Assembly (NCBI GenBank): GCA_017504325.1
Contig: JAFVRL010000125.1
Location: 1 to 29,218, forward strand
Direction: 5' to 3'
Source: Lentisphaeria bacterium
Lineage (GTDB): Bacteria > Verrucomicrobiota > Lentisphaeria > Victivallales > UBA1829
DNA length: 29,218 nt
This document shows, one piece after another, positions 6,137 to 14,924 of this stretch; the stretch's first letter is position 1; every line of letters begins with the position of its first letter. A program made the translations under genes and the position numbers. The notes under the pieces were generated by a model that was not told the DNA's origin, searched no databases, and saw nothing but the letters and a program-made list of their open reading frames with translations.

Positions 6137-8305
6137 ATGAATAAAAAATTAAGATCATTCAGTATAGCACTTCTGTTGATAACGGGGATCTTCTGCTGCG
6201 GCAGGATCGCCGCGGCGACACTGGCGGGGAAAAAAGAGCTGAATACTTCGCCGGAGCAGAGAAAACAGCTTGCCGCAACGAAAGAAATGCAGATCATTGC
6301 AAAAGTCGTAGCATATACCACAGAACACTCTCACTTCAATAAAGAAAAGATCAATACAGAGATCTCCCGTGCGCTTTTTGATGATTTTTTCAAGATCCTT
6401 GATCCCGGAAAAAACCTTTTCACGCAAAAAGATATAGACCGTTTTGCAGCCGGAAGAGACCGGGTCGCATTTCAGCTTGCTTCCGGGGATCTTTCATTTG
6501 CATTTGATGTATTTGAACTTTTTGTAAGAAGACTCCGGGAATATGAAAAATTTGTCAACAATATATTGAGCAAACCGGTGAATCTTTCCTCCGGAGAAAC
6601 CTATATACCCAACCGTTCCAAACTCCCTTACTGTGCCGATAAAAAAGCCCTGACGGAACTCTGGTACCGGCGTCTGGTGAATGATCTTATCCTGATGAAT
6701 ATGATGGATATGTCGGAAAAAGAGGAATCTGCCGGAGCTGCAGGGAAAAAGAAGGGGGGAAAGAGTACGCCTTTGCCGGTGATCAGAAAGAAAAGTCCGG
6801 AGGAACGCATTAAAAAGAGAGTGCATCAGTATGTGCAATATTATTCCAGTATGGAAGCGCAGGAGGTCACAGAACTTTTCCTGACAAGTTTTCTGCAGGT
6901 CTATGATCCCCATTCAGCATATATGTCCCCCAGGACCCAGGAGGACTTTGACATCAATATGAAGCTGTCGCTTGTAGGGATCGGGGCGGTATTGACCAAT
7001 GAGGATGGTTATACGAAAGTGGTCAAGATCATCCCCGGCGGACCGGCGGACCGGAATGGCAGATTGAAAGCCGGGGACAGGATCGCTTCTGTAAGTCAGG
7101 AAAACGGCGAACATACGGATCTTATGGATATGCCTGTTTCCAAAGTGGTGAACCATATCCGCGGAAAGAAAGGAACGAAAGTTACGCTGTATGTACTCAG
7201 TCAGGGAAACAGCGGAGTCCAGAAAAATATCACCCTTATCCGTGATGAAGTGAAACTGAAAGATTCGGAGGCGGCGGGTAAGATCCATAAAATAAAGGAT
7301 CTTGCCGGAAAAGAGAGAAAGATCGGTGTGATCACACTGCCCTCATTCTATATTGATTTTGAAGCGGCATTCCGTGGGGACAGAAATTTCAAAAGTTCTA
7401 CAAGGGATGTTCTGCGTCTTCTCGGCAAATTTGCGGCAGAGGGGGAACTGGATGGTCTTGTGATTGATTTGAGAAGCAATGGCGGAGGCAGTCTTATGGA
7501 AGCAGTGACCCTTACCGGACTTTTTATCCCGGAAGGACCGGTGGTACAGGTGCGTGATCCTAAAAATACCAAAGTGGATTCTGACCGCGATGGCGGTCTC
7601 GTTGCTTATGCCGGACCGCTTGCGGTACTGACCAACCGTTTGAGTGCTTCTGCCGCAGAGATCTTTGCCGGAGCCATACAGGATTACCGCAGGGGTATCA
7701 TTATTGGAGACAGACGCACTCACGGTAAAGGATCGGTACAGACTGTTGCGGATCTCGGGAAATATACATCCTTTCTGGGAATGGGATCTGCGGCAGGCTC
7801 TTTGAAACTCACCAATGCAAAATTCTACCGGATCAACGGGGAATCCACCCAGTTGCGCGGGGTCATGCCGGATATTGTACTTCCTGCATTTACAGAATTG
7901 ATGGAACTTGGTGAGGATAAACTTTCCCATGCCATGCCCTGGGACAAGATCGCTCCTGCCCCTTATGTACCTTTGCGTACCGGTATCCCCCAGTGTCTGG
8001 GTTTGTTGAGAGAGCTGTCAGCCGGAAGAGTTGCCTCCAATGCAGATTTCATTTCATTGCAGAAGGATATGGAGACATACAGAAAGATCCGGGACAAAAA
8101 AGAGGTGGTTCTTGATTTGCAGAAACGGTGGAAAGAGTATCAGGCGGAGAAAAAGCTTCAGGCGGAACAGGATAAACTTTTAAAACTGGATCAGGATGAG
8201 AAAGATTCCGCCAAAGCCGGAAAAGGAAAAGATCTTTATCTGGAAGAGAGTCTTGCCATTATGAGAGACTACATTTCCTGGTGTGATAAAGTGCGGAAAA
8301 ATTGA
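6137..8305 (+). CDS. prc: tail-specific (C-terminal processing) periplasmic protease, S41 family
   Basis: A 722-residue periplasmic serine protease that removes or degrades proteins from their C-termini and often acts in envelope maintenance. A signal peptide spans about 1-26 (FSIALLLITGIFCCGRIAAA). An N-terminal Tsp-type helical domain follows, with VYDPHSAYMSPRTQEDF before the PDZ domain (about 280-365, GGPADRNGRLKAGDRI). The S41 core has DLRSNGGGSL near 445, nucleophile Ser505 in SASAAE (503-508) and general-base Lys531 in THGKGSVQ. A helical C-terminal domain is also present. Length is close to E. coli Prc. AAGGAG precedes ATG 6137; an upstream GTG at 6116 is less likely. A Lys/Gly-rich low-complexity insert (about 192-215) is unusual. 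Last gene of the run; a bidirectional terminator follows. Confidence 0.9.
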   Translation: MNKKLRSFSIALLLITGIFCCGRIAAATLAGKKELNTSPEQRKQLAATKEMQIIAKVVAYTTEHSHFNKEKINTEISRALFDDFFKILDPGKNLFTQKDIDRFAAGRDRVAFQLASGDLSFAFDVFELFVRRLREYEKFVNNILSKPVNLSSGETYIPNRSKLPYCADKKALTELWYRRLVNDLILMNMMDMSEKEESAGAAGKKKGGKSTPLPVIRKKSPEERIKKRVHQYVQYYSSMEAQEVTELFLTSFLQVYDPHSAYMSPRTQEDFDINMKLSLVGIGAVLTNEDGYTKVVKIIPGGPADRNGRLKAGDRIASVSQENGEHTDLMDMPVSKVVNHIRGKKGTKVTLYVLSQGNSGVQKNITLIRDEVKLKDSEAAGKIHKIKDLAGKERKIGVITLPSFYIDFEAAFRGDRNFKSSTRDVLRLLGKFAAEGELDGLVIDLRSNGGGSLMEAVTLTGLFIPEGPVVQVRDPKNTKVDSDRDGGLVAYAGPLAVLTNRLSASAAEIFAGAIQDYRRGIIIGDRRTHGKGSVQTVADLGKYTSFLGMGSAAGSLKLTNAKFYRINGESTQLRGVMPDIVLPAFTELMELGEDKLSHAMPWDKIAPAPYVPLRTGIPQCLGLLRELSAGRVASNADFISLQKDMETYRKIRDKKEVVLDLQKRWKEYQAEKKLQAEQDKLLKLDQDEKDSAKAGKGKDLYLEESLAIMRDYISWCDKVRKN

Positions 8306-8352
8306 AAAATTTTGCATCATACCATAAAACAAATGGTGAGGAAAAAAAGCAG

Positions 8353-8391
8353 GGTGTTGCAAAACCTGAACAGGATCGCAACACCTTTTTT
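8353..8391 (+). terminator. bidirectional Rho-independent terminator between convergent genes
   Basis: A perfect 8-bp stem GGTGTTGC (8353-8360) with GCAACACC (8378-8385) is followed by six Ts. Read on the minus strand, the same hairpin is followed after CTGC by seven Ts (complement of the A-run at 8342-8348). It therefore serves both prc (+) and the FAD-dependent dehydrogenase gene (-). Confidence 0.9.
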
Positions 8392-8433
8392 CATTAATTT
8401 GATCATAAAGCATAATGAAAAATCACAATATTC

Positions 8434-10020
8434 TTATACAGGATTGCTTAAAAGGGCTTCTGCTATGCGGATGCCGTCCGCGGCGGATGAGGTGATGCCT
8501 CCTGCCATTCCGGCACCTTCTCCGGCGGTATAAAGTCCGGGAAGGGAACTGCCCAGAGTTTCCGGATCTCTTGTAAACCGCACGGGGGAGGAAACATGGG
8601 TCTCCAAGCCCACAAGCACTCCTCTGTTGATAAAGGAAGTTGCCATACTGTCAAAATGTTTCAAAGCGCGGTGCAATGCTTTGGCAATATTGCCCGGAAG
8701 GATTTCATCAAGTCTGGCAGGTCTCAATCCCATGGAATAGGAAGAGAACAGTTTGGAGCCGGAAGAGGTTCTGCGGACAAAATCCACCGCACTCTGGGCG
8801 GGACAGGTATAATCACCCCCGCCGGAAGCAAAAACTTTTTTCTCCAGTTCATCCAGAAATGCAAATGCCTTTTGGGGAGAGGAAAACATTTTCTCATCCA
8901 TTGTTGAGATGATGGCAGAATTGGCAAAACGCCCGTTTCGTGCAGCATTACTCATGCCGTTGGTAGATAATCTGCCCTCCTCTGCAGTGGAAGGGATGAT
9001 CTCGCCGCCGGGACACATACAGAAAGTCGTTGCTCCCCCGATACTGCCGTTGCTCATGGGACGGGAAACAAAATTATATTCTGCACTTCCCACTGCCGGC
9101 GGGGCTTCCGGAAGACCGTACATGATACGGTTGATATAATTCTGGGGGTGTTCGATACGGCAGCCGATCTGAAAGCCCTTCATCGTGAAATCAACCCCGG
9201 AGGAGATCATGGAAAGGATGAGTTCTCTTGCACTGTGACCGCAGGCGGAAATGACTGCCGGAGCTTCCACTTTCTCCCCGGAGGCAAGAAGAACACCTTT
9301 GCATCTGCCTTCCCGGACAAGCAGGGAGACTGCTTTGGCGTTCCAGCGGAATGTCCCGCCCAGCGCAATGATCTTTTTCCGCAGGGCGGAGATGACTTGC
9401 GGCAGCTTGTCCGAACCGATATGGGGATGACTGAAATAAGAAATGGCAGGAGAAGCTCCACACTCCACAAAAGTATCCAGAACGAATTTGACTCTGGGAT
9501 CTCTTACTCTTGTATAGAGTTTTCCGTCAGACCATGTTCCGGCACCGCCCTCTCCGTAAAGGAAATTGCTTTCCGGATTCAACTGCCGTGTGGCAAGGAA
9601 ACCTTCAATATCAAATTTTCTTGCATCCACACTTCTGCCCCGTTCAAGAATAACAGGTTTGCATCCGGCAAGAGCAAGGACATAGGCGGCAAAAAGTCCG
9701 GCAGGACCGGCTCCTATGATCACCGGGGATTGAATATGGCTTTTATTGACAAAAATATTTTCTGTACTCTCCGGAGATTCCGGGGCGGGGACAAGGGGAA
9801 ACGCACTTTTCACATTGTCGGGAAGGTCGGCAACAAGTGTATATAAAAGTTTGATATCCCCCTTCCTGCGGGCATCCACACTGCGTTTAACGATCCTGTA
9901 GGAGAGAACATCTCCCGCTTTGATCCCGCATTTTGCGGCAATATAAGGCTGCAGATTTCTGTCAATATCTTCCGGCAGAGTCTTTGCGGAAAGAATAAGA
10001 TTGTCAAGGGAGATCTTCAT
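8434..10020 (-). CDS. FAD-dependent dehydrogenase, COG2509-type
   Basis: A 528-residue cytoplasmic flavoprotein. An N-terminal domain of about 95 residues (motif YRIVKRSVDARRKGDIKLLY, typical of this family) precedes the FAD-binding Rossmann fold: GAGPAG at 103-108 and the acidic end of beta-2 at Glu126 (VILERG). The family motif YGEGGAGTWSDGKLYT follows, and the C-terminal FAD motif GLYTAGEGAGMAGGI is near 497-511. The family is widespread and its physiological substrate is not established; a role in redox chemistry is all that can be said. AGGAG lies 7 bases before the ATG. It is transcribed toward prc and shares its terminator. The release-factor-like gene ends 94 bases upstream on the same strand, so cotranscription is possible. 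Confidence 0.85.
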   Translation of the reverse strand: MKISLDNLILSAKTLPEDIDRNLQPYIAAKCGIKAGDVLSYRIVKRSVDARRKGDIKLLYTLVADLPDNVKSAFPLVPAPESPESTENIFVNKSHIQSPVIIGAGPAGLFAAYVLALAGCKPVILERGRSVDARKFDIEGFLATRQLNPESNFLYGEGGAGTWSDGKLYTRVRDPRVKFVLDTFVECGASPAISYFSHPHIGSDKLPQVISALRKKIIALGGTFRWNAKAVSLLVREGRCKGVLLASGEKVEAPAVISACGHSARELILSMISSGVDFTMKGFQIGCRIEHPQNYINRIMYGLPEAPPAVGSAEYNFVSRPMSNGSIGGATTFCMCPGGEIIPSTAEEGRLSTNGMSNAARNGRFANSAIISTMDEKMFSSPQKAFAFLDELEKKVFASGGGDYTCPAQSAVDFVRRTSSGSKLFSSYSMGLRPARLDEILPGNIAKALHRALKHFDSMATSFINRGVLVGLETHVSSPVRFTRDPETLGSSLPGLYTAGEGAGMAGGITSSAADGIRIAEALLSNPV

Positions 10021-10114
10021 ACAACTTTCTCCTGCGTTTTTCTATGGAAAAGACGGTAGTTCAAATCATTCAGGGAATGCCGGCTCTTACGGACAGCAGA
10101 TTCCGTCAAAGAGA

Positions 10115-10627
10115 TCATTTTGCAGGATTCTGCAAAGGAGGGAGTCCCTTTTCCGATCTGCCCCGGTTCACCTCCAGCAGAAAAGCCGGATCCCGGAAGA
10201 TAAGTTTGGTAAGTTTGGTTTTACTTATGTTCATGGCTTCAGCCGCCGCAGGAATATCCCAACAGCAATCCATCAATCTGTCCAGCATCAGAGCAAGGGC
10301 AGTGGAATAGGTTTTTACATTATTGAGGGAAGGCGGCGGGGAGAGGACCGGAAGAGGAGAGGTTTCCGTAATGGGATTACGGATCTTCAATGCGATACGG
10401 AGACGCAGTTTTTTCAGGGCATTGGAAAGATTCCTTGCCTGACTGCGTTCCCTGGTATCTTCTGCGGAAAGGCCGCTTGCTTTATGGATCAACCTTACAG
10501 CCGAAGAAGTCTTGTTCACTTTCTGGCCGCCGTTACCGGAGCATTTATGAAAATCGATGATACAGCCTTCTTTCAAATGCTCATCATCTGCTGTCAGCCA
10601 AAGGTCTCTCTTTTCAGTTTCAGACAT
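10115..10627 (-). CDS. release-factor-like peptidyl-tRNA hydrolase domain protein (GGQ protein)
   Basis: A 170-residue protein with the catalytic domain of class-I release factors: GNGGQKVNKTSSAVRLIH at 31-48, GGQ at 33-35. The codon-recognition domains of RF1/RF2 are absent, so it would hydrolyse peptidyl-tRNA on ribosomes without reading a stop codon, as in ArfB and the C12orf65-like group. The Lys/Arg-rich stretch ERSQARN-LSNALKKLRLR fits rRNA contact. The C-terminal part (about 105-165: DIPAAAEAMNISKTKLTKL, then NRGRSEKGLPPL) looks helix-turn-helix-like and is a feature I associate with the release-factor-like family of PVC bacteria. The frame extends upstream to 10780, but the ATG at 10627 has GGAG nine bases away and fits the family start. 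Whether it rescues stalled ribosomes here is inferred. Confidence 0.78.
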   Translation of the reverse strand: MSETEKRDLWLTADDEHLKEGCIIDFHKCSGNGGQKVNKTSSAVRLIHKASGLSAEDTRERSQARNLSNALKKLRLRIALKIRNPITETSPLPVLSPPPSLNNVKTYSTALALMLDRLMDCCWDIPAAAEAMNISKTKLTKLIFRDPAFLLEVNRGRSEKGLPPLQNPAK

Positions 10628-10988
10628 ACGATTTTTCTCCACAGAAGGTCCGTTTTCCTCATACCGGAACTTCCGTTCCCGGCAGAAAGATCCGTCCCCG
10701 GTCATTAATAATTCATAACTTTGTATCAATAAATAAAAAACTATCCTTATTAATATACACCCTCCTGCCCTTTTTTGCAAATAAGGTAATTTTGAAAGTC
10801 GGCAAGACTTCCAAAATTACCTTAAATATTCCACAGCAGTTCCGTATTTTTTCCATGTTTGAGGGGAGAAAAACGGATTTTGAAAAAGTGATTTTGTCAG
10901 ATCCCCATTCAGGGAGAGACAAACCCTCCTGCGCTTTTTCTTCTTCTCTCTTTTTCCGTAATGCAGGTACAGCAGCAAATCAGGTTTG
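10628..10988. other. 361-base gene-free stretch with a large palindrome
   Basis: No convincing gene is seen; open frames crossing it are short or antisense to the glycosidase gene and resemble no family. It contains the upstream region of the release-factor-like gene, a near-perfect 43-base palindrome (10782-10824) and a pyrimidine-rich stretch (about 10925-10960) following the glycosidase stop codon. No T-run follows the palindrome on either strand. Confidence 0.5.
10782..10824. repeat. 43-base near-perfect palindrome (inverted repeat)
   Basis: Arms TAAGGTAATTTTG (10782-10794) and CAAAATTACCTTA (10812-10824) pair perfectly over 13 bp. After one A-C mismatch, a further 5 bp (AAGTC 10796-10800 with GACTT 10806-10810) close a 5-base loop. 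It lies downstream of the glycosidase gene and about 155 bases upstream of the release-factor-like gene, both on the minus strand. It may be a mRNA 3'-end hairpin, an attenuator or a protein-binding site; without a U-tract it is not a standard terminator. Confidence 0.7.
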
Positions 10989-12350
10989 TCAGTTGTTCAG
11001 TTTGACAAGTGCCACAAAAGAGTTGGATTTGTTTTCAAAGCGGATCTTATCTCCATTGATCTCCGCCTGCAACGCTTCAGAAAGATTGTGATTTTCGTCC
11101 AGCAGATATACTTTGCATTTTCCTTCAGGTATTTGCCGGTCAGGAGTAATCTCACAACACACATCCCCTGTGGAAAAACCTGCAATAAGCAGAGCGTGAT
11201 TCTTTTCTTCATCTCTTCCGGAAAGAACTGTCATCTTTTCCCCGTCACAGCTGCATACCGTACGCACAGGATACCGGACGATATCCCCGTAGGCTTTCAG
11301 ACCATTATAGGAAGGCGTAACAGAACTGCTGCCGCTTACATAGCAGCCCCATGCGGTCGTCGTACAGGTATAATAGGCTCCGTAATCCAACGGAGTATCC
11401 TGCCACAGAGTCATCACCGCAACGAGGGCGGCGGCAGAATCCAGTCCTTTCATCTCATTATTATACATATTCTGTTTATATACCGTATCATTGCGCAGTC
11501 TGTGCCAGTCGCCGGGGAAATAGTGCCATTCATTCAAATGGATCTCCGTACCGGCATATCCCAGAGAATCCAGTTTATCCCGCACCATTTTGGGCGTTTC
11601 GGTAATCCATTCAAAAGGATTGTTGAAATAACAGTGATAGGAATAAAAATCAAGGGGAAGTTTGGCTTCTGCACATTTTTCAAGGAAAACGCCGCCTCTG
11701 GCATCCGACCAGCCGCAATGAGCGGGACCGCCGAACTTCAGATGGGGGAAACGGTTTTTCAATTCTTTGATGACTTTGGCAAAGAAGTCAAAGAAACTGT
11801 CCAGATCGCCCAGCCACATAAGATTTTTTGCATTGGGATCGAGTCTGGTATTGCCGCCGCATTCGGGTTCGTTCCAGATCTCCCAGTATTTGATGTCGTA
11901 ATGATAACCGTTCCACAATCCTTCTGTATAGTGGCGGATGATGTTGGAGGCAACTTCGATCCACTTATCCACATCAGCAGGAGGTTCGATAAAATACTTG
12001 TTGACAGTATGGTCAATGGATTCCCCCAGACGGTAGAATACAGGAGTCTGGGCGTCCACTATACAGTTGTGGATATAATCATCGGTATGTTTGAAATGGT
12101 AGTTGCGGGGATCATTCACATCCAGATGGAAAAAGGGGAAAATACAATGGATATCCACCATGGGACAGTTCGCATTTTCCAACGGGGCGTCATGCAAACG
12201 GGCAAAAGCAAGATTGAGATCTTTAAAACTTTTGCGGATATTTCTGCCTGCCATTTCGCCTGCAATGGGAGGGGCAAGATTGCCGCCGTTGAGTTTCCGG
12301 ATCGTTCCTTTTTCTTCCAGAGTTTTCCAGCTTATATTTACTGTCCCCAT
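10989..12350 (-). CDS. glycoside hydrolase, GH39-like (clan GH-A)
   Basis: A 453-residue predicted retaining glycosidase; xylosidase- or iduronidase-like specificity is typical of the family. A TIM barrel carries the clan-A pair: acid/base Glu161 in YWEIWNEPE and nucleophile Glu274 in EIHLNEWHY. A conserved FARLHDAP segment follows the first strand, and a beta-rich C-terminal domain covers about 355-453. No signal peptide is seen, so it probably acts on imported or intracellular oligosaccharides. The start is chosen at 12350: AGGAG lies 6 bases upstream, and a promoter-like pair at 12390-12417 would start transcription near 12383, downstream of the other candidate ATG at 12389. No sugar transporter or sugar-operon regulator is adjacent. 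Substrate is not predictable from sequence alone. Confidence 0.78.
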   Translation of the reverse strand: MGTVNISWKTLEEKGTIRKLNGGNLAPPIAGEMAGRNIRKSFKDLNLAFARLHDAPLENANCPMVDIHCIFPFFHLDVNDPRNYHFKHTDDYIHNCIVDAQTPVFYRLGESIDHTVNKYFIEPPADVDKWIEVASNIIRHYTEGLWNGYHYDIKYWEIWNEPECGGNTRLDPNAKNLMWLGDLDSFFDFFAKVIKELKNRFPHLKFGGPAHCGWSDARGGVFLEKCAEAKLPLDFYSYHCYFNNPFEWITETPKMVRDKLDSLGYAGTEIHLNEWHYFPGDWHRLRNDTVYKQNMYNNEMKGLDSAAALVAVMTLWQDTPLDYGAYYTCTTTAWGCYVSGSSSVTPSYNGLKAYGDIVRYPVRTVCSCDGEKMTVLSGRDEEKNHALLIAGFSTGDVCCEITPDRQIPEGKCKVYLLDENHNLSEALQAEINGDKIRFENKSNSFVALVKLNN

Positions 12351-12389
12351 ATTTTTCTCCTGTGATTGATTTGTGAATATTGTTTCCAT

Positions 12390-12417
12390 ACTTTACATCC
12401 TGAAAAGAAAAATACAA
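12390..12417 (-). promoter_or_regulatory. possible promoter for the GH39-like gene
   Basis: On the minus strand a -35-like TTGTAT (12412-12417) is separated by 16 bases from a -10-like TAAAGT (12390-12395). Both are weak matches. The implied start near 12383 favours translation from the ATG at 12350. Confidence 0.3.
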
Positions 12418-12482
12418 ACCTTTTTGGAAGATTTGGCGGGTTTTTTCATTACAATCCAGCGGTATTTTCAATGGTTTCCGAC

Positions 12483-12510
12483 TTGAATTTTCGGGAAAAT
12501 ACAGTATTTT
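12483..12510 (+). promoter_or_regulatory. possible promoter for nrdR-clc
   Basis: A -35-like TTGAAT (12483-12488), a 16-base spacer and a -10-like TATTTT (12505-12510) lie about 48 bases upstream of nrdR. An AAAATA-CAG-TATTTT inverted repeat overlaps the -10. Moderate match only. Confidence 0.35.
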
Positions 12511-12557
12511 TAAATAAGGAGAATTTTTTTCAGATCCAGCCCGAACGGAGGTAAATG

Positions 12558-13061
12558 ATGAGATGTCCCAGATGTGCCTGTCAGGATGATAAGGTGATGG
12601 ATTCCCGGTCAACAAAAGAGGGGGCGGGTGTACGCCGCAGAAGAGAGTGTTTGAACTGCGGACACCGTTTTACAACTTATGAGGAGATCATTCAGGCGGA
12701 ACTTAAAGTCGTGAAGCGGGATGGAACTCATGAGGACTTCGACCGGGAAAAACTCCGCAGAGGGATCGAGAAAGCCTGCTGGAAACGCTCTGTAAGTACA
12801 GAGGAGATCCATTCCCTGATCACTTCCATCATCTCCGGTCTGGAAAAGGATTATGACAGGGAAGTACCCAGTGTGGAGATCGGCAACCGGGTCATGGATG
12901 CTTTGCGTGGCGTGGACAAAGTTGCCTATGTGCGTTTTGCCTCCATTTACCGGGATTTCAAAGATATTGAAGAATTTGTGGCGGAGATCCGGCAGATGGG
13001 AAAGAGCCGCAAAACAGATAACAAACTTGCTGTACCCGGTAAAGATCATGCAGAAAAATAA
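12558..13061 (+). CDS. nrdR: transcriptional repressor NrdR
   Basis: Zinc-ribbon and ATP-cone repressor that senses ATP/dATP and controls ribonucleotide reductase genes. The 167-residue protein begins MRCPRC with zinc ligands Cys3 and Cys6; Cys31 and Cys34 follow in CLNCGHRFTTYEE, and VMDSR and RRRREC are conserved family blocks. The ATP-cone domain occupies about 46-136 (VVKRDGTHEDFDREKLRRGI), ending in YVRFASIYRDFKDIEEF. Two adjacent ATGs exist; the second (12558) has GGAGG six bases upstream and gives the invariant M-x-C-P start. No ribonucleotide reductase gene is in the window, so its targets lie elsewhere. Its end overlaps the start of the chloride channel gene by 14 bases, implying translational coupling. 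Confidence 0.95.
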   Translation: MRCPRCACQDDKVMDSRSTKEGAGVRRRRECLNCGHRFTTYEEIIQAELKVVKRDGTHEDFDREKLRRGIEKACWKRSVSTEEIHSLITSIISGLEKDYDREVPSVEIGNRVMDALRGVDKVAYVRFASIYRDFKDIEEFVAEIRQMGKSRKTDNKLAVPGKDHAEK

Positions 13062-14913
13062 GAAAGAAGTTTCAGGCAGTCCTGCGGCGGAAAAATACAA
13101 TAAGGAACAGCTTTATCTGGCAGGAAGAGAACTTTTCCGGCAGAGGGTATTCCGGATCAAAAATATCCTCATCCATGTAATGGGGGGAAAAGGGTTTATT
13201 CTGCTTTTGAGTGTTATTACAGGCGTTGTTTCCGGAGCGGGAGCCGTTCTGTTGAAGCATTTTACCCATTTCTGTCATCATCTGGTGGATAAAATTCCCT
13301 GCAACAGCCTCCTGATGCAGTTCCTTGCTCCTCTCATCCCCTGTTGTGCCATCCTGATATGTATTTTTATCGTCCGGTATATTTACCGTCTGAAACAGTA
13401 TGATAAAAGCCTTGCCTGTGTTATTCTTTCCACGACCAACGGGACAAGTGATCTGCCGCCCTCCAAGATGTATTCCCATATTCTGACCAGCGGACTGGCT
13501 GTGGGATTCGGTGCCTCTGCCGGATTGGAGGCACCCAGCGCACTTACCGGTTCCGCCATCGGCAGTAACATTGCCAAAATGCTCCGGCTGGGAAGAGAGG
13601 GGAGGACTCTCCTTCTTGCCTGTGGAGGTGGAGGGGCTATTTCCGCTATTTTCGACAGTCCCGTGGCCGGGGCATTGTTTGCCTGTGAGATCCTGCTGCC
13701 TTCTTTTTCTGTTCCGGCACTTGTGCCGCTGCTTATGGCATCGGCGGCGGCATCGGTGGTTTCCCAGCTTTTTGCCATTCCCTCCGCCTTTATCCAGTTG
13801 AGTGAGGGGACGGCATGGACGATCCACAATATTTTCTGTTATGTACTTATCGGAGTATGCTGCGGACTGCTTTCCGCTTTTGTCATAAAAAGTACGCTTT
13901 TCATAGGGAAAAAGCTGAAAAAGTTTTCCAATAAATATGTGGAGATCTTTGCCTCTCTTACCATGATCTATCTGACTTTTTTATTGTTTCCTGCTTTGAA
14001 AGGGGAAGGATACAGTCATATTTCCGCTCTGATCGAAGGAAAAAGTGCCACTGTTCTCTCCGGCAGCCTTCTTGCATTTCTTGCAGAAAATCCCTGGTGG
14101 ACAGCTTCTGTCATTGCTTTATTGTTTCTTCTGAAACCGGTGATTTCCGCCTTATGTATCGAAAGCGGAGGCGATGGCGGTATTTTCGGTCCCTCACTGT
14201 TCACCGGTGCTTTTTCGGGGTATTTTCTTGCAAAACTCATTAATGCCAGTTCCCTTGCTTCCATCGATCCGGTCAACTGTATTGCTGTGGGGATGGGCGG
14301 CGTTCTTGCCGGAGTGATGCATGCCCCCCTTACCGGTATATTCCTTATTGCGGAAATCACCGGCGGTTACAAACTTTTTGTTCCATTAATGATCGTTGCC
14401 GCCCTTTCCAGTTTTATTTCCAAGCGTCTTACCGGACACAATATTTACAAATCCGCCATCGTCCAGCGGGGCGGGATACCGGAGATGAAAGAGGGGGATG
14501 CCGCCCTTCACAGACATACATTGCGTTCCCTGGTGGAGACCGATTACATGCCGGTAAAGGAAAATGATACCCTGCGTACTTTACTGGATGTGGTCATCCA
14601 TTCCAGACATACGGTTTTTCCTGTGGTGGATGAAGATGGATTCCTTAAAGGGGTCGTGCGCATTGCCAATATCCGTCCTTATCTTCTCAATACGGAAATG
14701 CATGATGTCGTCCTTATTTACGATGTCATGGGACAGACCGGGCCTGCATTGGATGTAAATGACAATCTCAAAGATGCTGCAAGGCTTTTTGAACATCTGC
14801 GGACAAATCATCTTCCTGTACTTGAAGAGGGCAAATATGCCGGATTCATCTCCAAAGCAGGGCTTTTCGATGCTTACCGTGCCAATATTCAGGGGAAACA
14901 CGAGCTTTTCTGA
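13048..14913 (+). CDS. CLC-family chloride channel/transporter with C-terminal CBS pair
   Basis: A 621-residue inner-membrane protein. The membrane part shows the CLC anion-site motifs in the order of the GLEAP subgroup: GASAGLEAPSALTGSAIGSN (155-174; gating Glu161), GGGGAISAIFDSPVAGALF (193-211), GGIFGP (377-382) and ITGGY with Tyr441, equivalent to the central anion-coordinating Tyr. The residue after Glu214 (FACEILLPSF) is Ile where E. coli ClcA has its internal proton-path Glu203, so it may not couple Cl- to H+ in the ClcA manner. Two CBS domains (about 497-551 and 556-621) suggest adenine-nucleotide regulation. The start overlaps nrdR; an upstream frame extension to 12853 is only open antisense-like space inside nrdR. 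It converges with the membrane-protein gene 11 bases downstream. Confidence 0.88.
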   Translation: MQKNKKEVSGSPAAEKYNKEQLYLAGRELFRQRVFRIKNILIHVMGGKGFILLLSVITGVVSGAGAVLLKHFTHFCHHLVDKIPCNSLLMQFLAPLIPCCAILICIFIVRYIYRLKQYDKSLACVILSTTNGTSDLPPSKMYSHILTSGLAVGFGASAGLEAPSALTGSAIGSNIAKMLRLGREGRTLLLACGGGGAISAIFDSPVAGALFACEILLPSFSVPALVPLLMASAAASVVSQLFAIPSAFIQLSEGTAWTIHNIFCYVLIGVCCGLLSAFVIKSTLFIGKKLKKFSNKYVEIFASLTMIYLTFLLFPALKGEGYSHISALIEGKSATVLSGSLLAFLAENPWWTASVIALLFLLKPVISALCIESGGDGGIFGPSLFTGAFSGYFLAKLINASSLASIDPVNCIAVGMGGVLAGVMHAPLTGIFLIAEITGGYKLFVPLMIVAALSSFISKRLTGHNIYKSAIVQRGGIPEMKEGDAALHRHTLRSLVETDYMPVKENDTLRTLLDVVIHSRHTVFPVVDEDGFLKGVVRIANIRPYLLNTEMHDVVLIYDVMGQTGPALDVNDNLKDAARLFEHLRTNHLPVLEEGKYAGFISKAGLFDAYRANIQGKHELF

Positions 14914-14924
14914 AAAAAGGTATT

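Noticed and set aside
10713..11091. short frames on both strands around the palindrome
   Set aside because: They run through the inverted repeat or into the glycosidase gene antisense and lack start signals.
10986..12365. 459-codon plus-strand frame antisense to the GH39-like gene
   Set aside because: The minus-strand frame has both catalytic glutamate motifs, while the antisense product resembles nothing and ends at the opposite gene's limits.
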